Source: Rhabdornis inornatus
Lineage: Eukaryota; Chordata; Aves; Passeriformes; Rhabdornithidae
Assembly: GCA_013397075.1 (NCBI GenBank)
Contig: VWZS01000839.1
Location: 314,413 to 378,412, forward strand
Length of the DNA: 64,000 nt
Reading direction: 5' to 3'
Position numbers and translations under genes: made by a program
Notes under the pieces: model-generated
Database searches by the model: none
Seen by the model: only the letters and a program-made list of their open reading frames with translations
Told to the model about the DNA's origin: nothing
Shown: in pieces, positions 1 through 10,500 of the stretch
Layout: each line of letters begins with the position of its first letter
Numbering within the stretch: the stretch's first letter is position 1

Positions 1-311
1 TCTTACTTAGCAGTAATGATGTGTCCCTTTCAGTGCACCAGTGCTGAGCAAACTTATTATACGCCTCCCATTCACAAGTCAATGCTGGTAATCTAGTGTT
101 CAAGGTAAATTCCAAATCAGTACATTTACCATTATTTCTTTCATGGAAAAAACACAGCAAAAAGTAAAGTTTACCAGGGTCCCCTCCCCTTAAAGTAAAA
201 GGTCTGAGTTCTCAACTTAGGAAGGCAGAAGCCTGATCAAAAACAAAGTGTGAAGACAGTTTGGCAGATACTGGGTTTAAAGTTATGGACCCTGGGTCTG
301 ACATCCCCTGT
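1..311. other. 5' flank, nothing recognised
   Basis: A+T-rich unique-looking sequence before the LTR. No gene signal seen. Confidence 0.6.
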
Positions 312-875
312 TTCCATGGTTTAATCCAAGCCAGCAGCTCAGCCCCATGCAGCCCACAGTGGGACAGGGGAGAGAATTGGAGGAGTAAAAGTGAATTAAC
401 TCATGGGTTGAGTTAGAGACAGTTTAATAGGGAAAGCAAAAGCAACATGCACAAGCAACGCAAAACAAGGGATTTATTCACCACTTCCCATGGGCAGACA
501 GGTGTTCAGCCATCCCCAGGACAGCAGGGCTCCAACACACACAACTGTGACTTGGGAAGCCAAACGCCATCACTCTGAACATCCCCTCTTTCCTCCTTCC
601 TCCAGCTTCACATGCTGAGCATGCCACCACATGGAATGGGATACCCTGCAGCCATTTCCGGGCAGCTGTGTCCCCTCCCAACTCCTTGTGACCCCTCCCA
701 GCCTCCACGCTGGTTGGGGGGAGGAGAGGAAAGGTCCTTGACACTGTGTGAGCGCTGCTCAGCAGTGACTAAAACATCCCTGTGTTATCAACACTGTTTC
801 CAGCATAAACCCACACCACAGCCCCATATCACTGTTTTGAAGAAAATAAATTCTACCCCAGCCAAAACCAGCACA
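312..875 (-). mobile_element. Old solo LTR of an endogenous retrovirus (ERVL-like), - strand
   Basis: Read on the - strand, it begins TGTGCTGGTTTTGGCTGGGG and carries blocks shared with the LTR at 7077-7635, such as the region before the CACTGCTTCC/CATCACTTGC segment and the near-terminal ATGAGTTAATTCACTTTTAC stretch. The right edge (875) is clear. The left edge is placed at about 312 from similar length (564 versus 559 bp) and from a possible 5-bp duplication with one mismatch (CCTGT 307-311 / GCTGT 876-880). No internal viral genes are attached, so it is a solo LTR. The family resembles TguLTR5-type elements (from memory). Confidence 0.75.
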
Positions 876-1054
876 GCTGTGCACCGTGTATCTGCTGCAC
901 TGTGCTGCTGTAGCTAACACCGCTTCAGCCGCAGCTCTTGTCCCTTCCTCGTCCCTGTGTGCCCTGTGACCGGGCAGCACCAAACTGAGGAAGGAAGGCC
1001 CTGTGGGCTGCGTTCTCCGGGCTGGTGTTCACTCAGGGGGTGCCTGGACGCATG

Positions 1055-1245
1055 GTTTGGCTCAAGCACAGGCGCAGCGCGGGCGCAGGGCTGTGGCCAG
1101 CGGCGGGCCGCGGGCGGCGAGCATGGGCGAGCGCTGGCCCGGCGGGCTCTGCACATGCTCCGTGTGCCGGCCCGGGCCGCTCATACTGCCCTCGCCGCGC
1201 TGCGAGAACGGCCGCAGCTCCGGGCCGCTCGCAGGCTCTTCCACT
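1055..1245 (+). promoter_or_regulatory. ANKRD55: Small CpG island, probable ANKRD55 promoter / first 5' UTR
   Basis: About 190 bases are strongly G+C rich and packed with CpG (for example GCGCGGGCGCAGGGC and CGGCGGGCCGCGGGC), in a window that is otherwise A+T rich with few CpGs. It lies about 260 bp before the start codon and contains GC-box-like GGCGGG sites. I see no clear TATA box. If transcription starts here, several upstream ATGs (1123, 1256, 1293, 1326, 1439, 1491) precede the coding start. That suggests either a small 5' UTR intron or a downstream start site. Confidence 0.7.
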
Positions 1246-1490
1246 CGCTGAAGACATGGCATTTTTCAGGATCTCAGATAAGCTTCCAGGGGCATGCTTT
1301 TAAGAGAGTGCATAACAGAATAGAATGTTTCCATCAGGCTCTTGCCTTGGCAACAACCTGCAGCCGTAAAGCGAGTTTAATTCTCTGAGAGGAAGACTGG
1401 TGACAGCTATCGTTTCACTGTGTGCTGTAATATATGAGATGCTACCCTGAAAACCCTGGAGGTGGCATTTGTCTGGTCTGGTTGTAAATA

Positions 1491-1499
1491 ATGAGATAG
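1491..1499 (+). promoter_or_regulatory. Two-codon upstream ORF (Met-Arg-stop) just before the ANKRD55 start
   Basis: ATG AGA TAG lies in the same frame as the start codon and ends 6 nt before it. It occupies the position of the mammalian initiator Met-Arg (recalled as MRQATMDF). A minimal uORF so close to the main ATG could lower initiation, or could be skipped by leaky scanning, since its context (AATAATGA: T at -3, A at +4) is weak. Confidence 0.6.
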
Positions 1500-1505
1500 A
1501 TCACA

Positions 1506-1545
1506 ATGGATTTCAGTTCCTCATCCGTGTTTGACCAGCACAAAG
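1506..1545 (+). CDS. ANKRD55: ANKRD55 coding exon 1 (start codon)
   Basis: This exon encodes [13 protein letters not shown] plus the first base of codon 14. The donor GTAAGT at 1546 is strong. The context CACAATGG has A at -3 and G at +4. Mammals have an extra five-residue start (MRQAT, from memory) before this Met. Here the same position reads ATG AGA TAG, so only Met at 1506 can start the protein. The exon's 5' limit is not visible; it may begin at a 5' UTR splice acceptor or continue from the CpG island. Confidence 0.92.
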
Positions 1546-4500
1546 GTAAGTCACGTGCTACTAATTTCAAAATCCTCTGTTCCTCCAGTGCGTCCCATGC
1601 AAATACACTGAGATTACTTGACAGAACAATAACATAAATTTTTGGGAAAGATTAGGTTTATTTTGGTTTCATGTAAAGGAATTTCTTCCATCAGTTTTAC
1701 ACTGGATGGGTATTTCAGTCTATTGCTAGAGTCATTTCTAAAAATTAATTTTCAGCAGAATAGCAACAGCATCTGACTACTCTTGTGGTTAGCACTGAGA
1801 GATGTATATATATATATTTATTTTTATATTGTCTATTGGTCTTCTTGTGGTTATAGAGATTAAAAACCGTTGCAGTACTAGCAAATAGAGCATTTTAAAA
1901 TGGAGTAAAAAATTTAAGAAGAGCTGGTTTTCATAAGTCTTCACTAAAAGGACTAGAAGCTGACAAAATACTTTGCTTTAGGAAATTTATTTGTGTAGGT
2001 GAGTATTGCTATAATTGCAAATTTAAGAGATCGCTAAAATTCCCAACATGATGATTTTCTACATTGTAAGGTTGCTATGGAAATACAAATGTCTCTTTTT
2101 GTCTATTTTGAGGTTAAATATTAAATTTCATGTCTTTATTTGCCAATACAAGCTTTTATGTCTTACGGCTTAATCCACTACAAGTGTAGCGGCATTCCTT
2201 TTATGTTCCCAAAGCAGGACGCTGTCACTGCTTGATTATTCCTGTTGCAGCAAATTTCTCTTTTAAGTTGGCTCACCAAACAATATGTTAGCAGTGGCCA
2301 CAGTTTCCAGTGCAGACCTGCAAAATATCTGAGCTGACATGGCCACACAGACCCCACAACAAAGGGGCTGACTGTGGAACAAAAATGAAAGCAGGAGGAA
2401 GACAAGGCACTGCCCTTCAGGCTGTACTTTTATGCTTGCCTACACTTCTTTGGTGAACCCCAAGTGAATACAGCCCATATAAAGTGGTGGGTTTATGGCT
2501 GCCTTTCAGCCACAGTAGCACTCAAAGCCTGAGCAAGTCTTAGGGGTGCTGGTCTGCATCAACCCAGCTGGCACCCCCATGTAGTGGGGGATGAGTGGGA
2601 AATAAAACTGAGTGACAAGAGAGAAAAAAACTCTATACCAACAAGTGTAATGGAGAAAGGGAAATGCAGTGGTAGAAGGGGGATGTCTACTGGAGGAAAA
2701 GAGACAGGTATTCCTAAATCATGTGTGAGTAATGTGAGAAGCATTTTTCCCAACGGGACAGAGGCGTGGGGTTGACTGAGCTTCTGCAGCTCCAAACAGC
2801 CATTCCAACCTCTGCTTCTGCAGCGCTATGCGTGTCTTCTGTGCCACATGCTGACCTAGCAGCGCTCGGAATGGGGAGACAGAGGTAAAACCCTGCTTGC
2901 TCAGTGCCATCGGGATGGCTGCCAGGGAGCCAATGGAAGTGGTGCTAGGATTGAGGGTGGAATATCACCAGGGCTGGGGAAGGCAAAGCCAGGTCTCCAG
3001 ATGGTTTAGGGGGCAGAAAGCAATGCAGGAGACCACAGACCCAGACCAGTTTGTCCAAATAGAAGGAATAGAGATGGGAGGCAGCATCTGCCCCTCAATC
3101 TGCACCCCTCTCCTGCTGCCAGGCCACTCTCCACGCTGGCCCATCCTAATTTCTGTCCATCACCTGCAGTCTGTGTCACTCTCCACCTACATCAACTCCC
3201 CTGCCAGAAGGTCCTTTCACTATACATTCATCATCTCTGCTTCACCAGTGCTGCAGGAATGCTTGCTCGTTAGGTGATTTGTGATTTACTGCGTGCCTTC
3301 CCTCCTAGCTGCATGGGAGGATGGGGAGCAGGACCACAAACACACAGTAATGGGATCCTGAGCTCATTGGTTACCATGCAAAGAATACTCTACTCAAAAC
3401 TTACAGTGTATAGTGGATTTTGTCTAAATACCATCTTAATGTGTTGGCACATTATTGATTCAAGCAGGCACAATTTTTTTAGCGAGGAGAAGGGGAATGT
3501 CTTTCATTGCAGCAATTTATAACAATGGAAGAATACAAACTATCTTTCAAACACACTAAATTTCTCTGTTGTTCCAAAAAAATAATTCAGCACTCCCCAC
3601 AAACCTTTTTTCTCCATCCCACACATCAGAAGACTCTCCCAACAATAAATTTCAAAAACCCCCAGCATTCCAAGCTTGAAAATCATAGTGTCTCTTTGCA
3701 ACACATCTTATGGTACTGCTCAATAATATCTTATAATACTTAAAATAGTAACAGGAATGTGGGACTTACAGAAGGCAGGCAGCACCAGAAACCCACTGCC
3801 TCCTAACATTGCTCAGTGCCATTTAAATAAATGTGTGCTGTTCCTGATTTCAGATGTTCACTAAATAAACAGAGAAGCCAGACAAAGGCCTGTATTGATG
3901 CATGCACTGCCAGGCACACACAGGGATTATTACTTTGTTAAATGTTCCATAAAAATGCAGTAGTAGAGAGTAAATTATAGTGTTCAAAAACTGCACTCAT
4001 CCACCTCCCACCGACTCTTGACACTGATATGCTGAAAACAAATAAACTGCTCAGTATTGTGTCCTGACAACAAGGTGTCGGAAGTCACATACGGCCTTTG
4101 GCTAGTGGTGGAGACAAGAGGCATTGAGAGGGATGAGAGAGAGGGTAGTGAATTACACGCGTGAATATTTCTTCTTCACAATGAAAGTGAATTATCCTAT
4201 TATTTTGTCTTCAGTTTTTAATATTTTGTGGTTTAGCAAGTCCAAAATGAACCATTGTCAAGAGCATGTACACCAAGCTCCAGCAAATTTATTTAGAGCT
4301 TAAAAAACCAATGGGCTAGAAAGAATGCACTTATGTACACCTAATGTGCACGCTGTAAAACAACACATCAGCCAACATCACAAATCATGTAAAACAGGCA
4401 TTCTTCATAGTACAGTCAGAGGAGAATTAATGTAATGAGAAGCACAATTTCACTGCTCTGAATCCTGTGATCATTCTGTATCTCTTTTTATGTATCCTCT

Positions 4501-7500
4501 TTTCTGACCAAAAGAAAACTACTTTGCCTTGAAGAAATTATACATTCTTGAAACACTGCAGCTTATTTCAGAGAGGTTGGTGTTTAACTATGATTGTTTC
4601 TGAGGATTTTAGCATTACCCTGTATGTCATTTAGTCTTTACTTCCAGACCTTTCTACACCACTACTGTCAGCCTGCAGTTTCTCCCCTGCCTTTCTCTGT
4701 ACCCAAGCACTTAAATAGATCTTCTGCCTTTCTGAATCTGGCTGCCAGCTTCCTTTCATCAGTATCACAGCAATTCTCTAAAATGTAGAATGTATTTGAA
4801 ATGGGACCAGTACTTACTGGCATTTATAGAACTGCAAGATAATAATGGAGTAACTCTGAAATATTAGAAGATAAACAGTCAGGCATCTGGTTGTTCACAA
4901 TCTGTTTCAGCTTGTGCCCCAGCCACAGCCTTACCCAGCAGGGTAAACTCACAGAGCAGGGGACACAACACTCAGTGCTTCACTGTTGTCTTCTGCAAAA
5001 TACCCACTCTCTGAACCATTCCTCTTCTGCCCAGGAAGGTGTCTTCAAAAATAAATGTCCTACTAGGTTTGTGCCCATACTTCTCCATTCCTTGAGAGGG
5101 TAAGCTGGAAGAAGATGAAGTGGTCGTGTTGTTCACCTGGAGCCAAGTGCATCCAGCACAAATGACATCCAAGCTCTCCTAGCATTTTCTGCTCTCTGTC
5201 ATGTAAAGCATCAAAAGATTATTTATCTGTCTTCCTTCTCACTCCCCATCTACAGTCATACAGGTCAAGACACCCCACTTGAAGTTGTGTCACCCTACAG
5301 AAATGGAATTAATGTCAGTCATCTTTATTCAGATCCCAACATGAGCTCTCATCCATTCTTCCTGGCCCAGGCTCCCAGGCAGGCTAACAACCTGCTCCAC
5401 CTGCCTCTTCTTGCTCTGGCAGCTAGAACTCGCGGGTGAGCAAGGGTGAATCTTCGTGGCTTCATGCCACCATCCTTTAACAGGAATGGAACCTGTGTTC
5501 TGCAAGAAGTGGCAGGAACAAAACTTAATTTGTTTTTTCATCCATCCATCCATCCATCCATCCATCCATCCATCCATCCATCCATCCATCCATAGTTTTA
5601 CTTCCCCTCTTCATGCAAAAGGATAATTGCTTTGGGGAAAGCAGAGAGAGCCCAGCAGAAGCAAAGGGGAAGCATCTTGGTTTTACCTAGAGGAAAAAGG
5701 GCAGTAGATATTCAGAGACAACATGAAGGAGTGCACCCTTGTCCTCATCTTCCTGCCATAGCACCCTCCTATGTAAGCTACTGCTCTGCCCAGGAGATGG
5801 AGATTGCCCTTTTGTGGCTAGAGTTCTCTGCTCCTGACTCACGACAGGAATACTTAACAATACCTGCATGGCAAAAAAAAGAGTACGAAATTTACCTGTT
5901 TAATGTATCAAAGGAGGTGAGGGCCCCTTTGATTCACTGTCTGCCCCAGTACATCTAGCAGTTTCTTTCCCAGTGCCAGCAGCATCTTCTCTGTACCATA
6001 CCCACAGGGCATCTGCACAGCTGTACACGACAGCAGCCATGAGAGGAGCCATGTCAGTGCTCAGGGCTGGCACCCTCTGTGTACCTCCAGAGACTGGACA
6101 AGAGGAGCAACACAAGCTATCAACCAATCAGACCTGAGCTTGTCATTAACATGGTTTTGCCGAGTGCACCAATTGTGAGAGGCATCTTCAGGTCTGACAT
6201 AATAAGGAAATACTACAAACTGGGCTGGTAGTAAAGTCACTTCTTTTTCTTCATGTAGTAGTCACTGATGATGACTCTCTGGCAGCAATGACTTCTCATC
6301 TCTCTGGATCTCCCAGACCCACAGGACAAACTTCCTGAGCCAAATGAACTGTTGCCTCAGCAACAAACCCCTCAGCAGAATGAAAATCAAGTTAACGTTT
6401 TTATTCACAAACTTTATATAGTGTGTAATTTAAAATACCAGTTAGAAGAAAGAAATAGATTCTCTTTAGTTGAGGAGAAATGGAGAGGAAATCTGTGGCA
6501 AAGGCAGATTACTAACAGCTTTTAAATGTTCCCAAGCCCATAAACAGAGTTCCAGCTTTGACAGACTAACCTGTTCCAGGGTACGAGCAGATTGTGTTTC
6601 CATGGCAGCCAAATTTTGAAGTCCAGAGTACTGATTGCATCCAGCAAGAGAAGGTCATGTGAAGAATTAGGCTAGGCTGTGAAGCCCAGCATAGAACTCA
6701 TGCAGGTTCATCTGAAACAATATCTGATCACACCATTAGTAGTGTGGCTAATACTTTACAATAATATTTAGAGATCTTTTATCGCTCAAAAATATGACAG
6801 TGTTTAAAATATAATTTCTACCAATGTGTTACAAATAATGTAATATTTGATTATGATAACAGCTTTATAATAACTTTTCAACGCTCTTTAATCTCCCTTT
6901 TTATCTCCACAGCTTACATAGTTATGCTATCTCCAGAAGTTTGACGGTACAGATAAGTCACCAGTCACTTAATCTGTCTTTCCTTTGATCAGCTCTCTAG
7001 TGTGATTTAGGCATTTTATCCAGCTAACACAGTAGTGCAGTGGCTGGACAGGTGATATGTTCTGTAGCTCTGACCCTGTCCTGGTTTAGCCTGGAATAGA
7101 GTTAATTTTCCTTTTAGCAGCTAATACAGTAGTGTATTTTGCATTTAGTATAAGACTAATGTTGGAAACACAGTTTTAGTTGTTCCTAGTTAGTGCTCAC
7201 CCTAAACCCAGGACATTTTATTGTCCCATGCTCTGCAGCGATCAGGTGCACAAGAGGCTGGGGCAGCATGGCCAGGAGAGCTGACCCGATCTAGCCAAAG
7301 GTATATTCCATACACAGACTAATGTGGGCAGGGCATGAACTGGGGGGAGCTGCAGCATGACTGGCTGGGCGTCAGTCAGCAGGTGGCAAGCAACTGCATT
7401 GTGCATCACTTGCTTTTCTTTGGTTTTATTCATCTCTTTCTCTCCTTTTATTACAATTAATAATGATGTTCTTGTTGTTCTGGTGGTGGTGATGGTAATG

Positions 7501-10500
7501 GTAATGTGTTATTTCAATTATTAAACTGTTCTTATCTTAACCCACTAATTTTACCATTTTCTGATTCTTCTTCCCACCCCACAGGGATCAGGGCGGTGAC
7601 TGAACACTAGGGGCATCTGGGGTTAAACCCCAACAGACCCTCAGCCATTGTGAACAGTACAGCTCACTGCAGCTGTACTTCTTTTTCAGTAAATAGGGAT
7701 CAGAAACATGGCATTCTACTGACCAACAATACATATCTAGAGCATTTTACCATTACATCCGATTTGACTCTTCACCAAAAAATCTACTCTTTTGACTACT
7801 GGACTTAAGAGGTCAATAGTCCACTTGAAGCCAAAGGAGGTGTTTGCTTGTGGAGCATGGGATGACCGATCTGAAAGGAAGTGAAAAGCAAAGAAGTGAA
7901 GAGAATCATCGCTGTTCTTTCTTTAGAAAGAAAAGTCTGTGGAATGTTCCAGAACAGGTCCTGCAAGGCATCTGCTTTAAATAATAACTCACACTGTAGC
8001 TGCCAAACAAAATAAACTTCTCCTGGGTTCCAAGCAATAGTCCACTTTTCCTTTTTGCAGGAATTATCAAGACAAACCATTGTTGCCAGAAGTTTACTCT
8101 CCCGAGAAGATAGCTCCTTTGGACATTGCAGGGAAGTGAAAGGCCTCAGTCTTCTGACTGGTGCAAGGTTAACACTGAAATTCAAAACACCTGAGTCCTG
8201 ATTTCATCCTATCTCATAAAACTGCAGCCAGAAATATTATGAGCTAGTTCAGTTATTACATTTTCTCTCAAGTCATGTTACGTTAGTATGATTTCTTACA
8301 GAAACTTTCTTACAGAAACTTTCCAGAATTTTTCTTAAGTCCTTTCAGTGTCTGTGTTGAAAAGCTTTTGGAAGAAGTTATGATTAAAGCAAGTTTCAGA
8401 TGACTAACAAAAACCACAGTGCTGTTTAGATACACTTTGTTCCACCCCAAGTTAACAGCCTTTTAAACTCAGTGAGACAAGTGTCATTATTTTCACTGTT
8501 TATCATTTGTACATGCTCTCTGTTTACTTATGGATGTGCTCCGTCTCTGCAGCTGATGCAGCAGAAGAGATCGACTTGGCAGTGGTTTACCAAGCAGCAG
8601 CTAATGGTGATGTGAACACCCTGACTGCAGTGATCCGAGAGGATCCTTCCATCCTGGAGTCTTGTGACAGAGAGGGTAAATGAAGGCCCAGCTTGTTCTC
8701 AGGACATCTGTTGCTTCAGCTTCCAAATTAAACTTTCCATTTTTTTAATTCTAATTTTTGTGTTCAGCAAATTATATTTAGTAGCAGAATATGGGAAATC
8801 TGAGTTATTCTTTGGAACATCCACTGGAAACACACAGTTTGGACAATTCCTTCCCCTTGTAATTGTAAGGTATTATTATATGATTACAAATAAGCTGGTT
8901 TGCTATAAGTAGACAGTATTTTACCATTTGTTTAGTTTATCTTATTTAGGGAGATGACTGAGAAACTGTTGACATTTCAGTGGAGGAAAAAGAATATTTT
9001 TACCAATGCCAAATGACATACATACTGCGCATCTCTAAAGCAGAGGTTATAGTATGTGTACAGTAACAGTTTGAATTTGGCAAAAAAAATTACCAAAGGA
9101 TTGGTTATACAATGTGTAATTATCTAAATGATTGTTTTATCTGTCAGGCTGTCCTCATTTTGTGTTCAAGTTACTATTTAATGTTATTACAAATTAGTGT
9201 ACATTGGCTGGCTTTTATATGCATCTGTTTCCTAAGTAAGAACCACAGACTTCTGGAAGCTATTCTCAAGGACAAGTTTGTTTTTTTTTCAGAAGTATTT
9301 TTTTAATTGCAGTTTCTTAAAAAGGATCTGTATGAACACTGTCTTTTCTAATTTTTAACAGTTTTTATCAAGCTACTGATTTTCGTTATACTTTAACCCA
9401 GGCATTCTAACTCATATCTTTAAAACATCTACTGGTTAGTAGGTAAAAATTACTCAAGACAAAATGGTCCCTGTCTGCTCATTAATGGGAGAAAGACTAG
9501 GTATGAATGGTGGGTGGAGTAGGTGGAGATGGACTGGTCAGGAGCACTTCAGCTCTGGAACTAACTTGTGTCCTAGGTTGTCGATGCAAATGTAGCTAAA
9601 GACGAGCTTTCCAGCACAGAACGTTCAGCTCATAGCCTGCACATTTGTCAGGCTCTGCATGACCTCAGGTTGAGTAGCCCATTTCCTCAGCAATCTCACT
9701 GAGTCTAGTAAGAATAATTATTCTTCAACTATATATGAATTTTCTAATAGTCTTATAGTTTCTAAAACTTATGTTTATTCCCAGTCTAGTAATTTTAAAT
9801 TGCTTTGTCAGATTCTGAAGAAAAATCTCTTGCTGTTTTTCAACAGTTAACAGAATAGAAGGAAGAGGAAGCAATTAAATGATACAATACTTAGAAAGAA
9901 ATTTGAGCATTAGGTTTAAATGTTCAGAGGTTTTACAAAATAGAAAATTTTTGCAGGATATTAAAAAAGTTCTTATAAAAACAGGAAATAAAACATCCTA
10001 GAGCATATCCAGATTTCAAATTAAATTCTCTGCGTAAAGGGCCAACTCACGCTTTTATACCTTTGCAAGGGACACAAATTGATTTCATAAGTCTTTTGAA
10101 TATACAGACAGAATGAAGCTGGGGTTTGAGCAACGTGGACAAGCACTATCTGGCTACTAGTCATTCTGAAGAACACCAGCCTCCAAAATAATGCACAAAA
10201 CCGAAAGTTCAATTTGGGAACATATCAACAGAAAAGCACTTTTCCCTCCAGAAGCAGAGTTAATGAGGCAAAATTTTTGCTAATATAGTCATGCTCTTTT
10301 TAAAATCAGTGGTCAGTGACTGTCGTAGAAGTTACCTCCTGACTTTAAAAAGCTGAGTACAACTATTGGACAGTTATCAGAGAAAGGATTTGTTAACTTG
10401 TCCCGGTTAATACTAGAAAATAAGAAGTTATATCTTATAGACATCACAAAATGAAATTGTAAAATAAATTTGAATTTCTTCCCTAGGTTGCACACCCTTA

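Larger units (their letters stand above)
1546..8552 (+). other. ANKRD55 intron 1 (7007 bp)
   Basis: GTAAGT...CTGCAG. It holds the ATCC microsatellite and the solo LTR at 7077-7635. The rest is unique-looking sequence; scattered open frames (for example 2897-3277, 5632-5958, 7805-8185 minus) show no family resemblance. Confidence 0.9.

Noticed and set aside
957..1388. 143-codon ORF across the CpG island, and several overlapping ones
   Set aside because: High G+C removes stop codons by chance. It does not join in frame to ANKRD55, and the in-frame TAG at 1497 blocks any extension.
5329..5589. - strand ORF starting with (MDGW) repeats
   Set aside because: Translation of the ATCC microsatellite.
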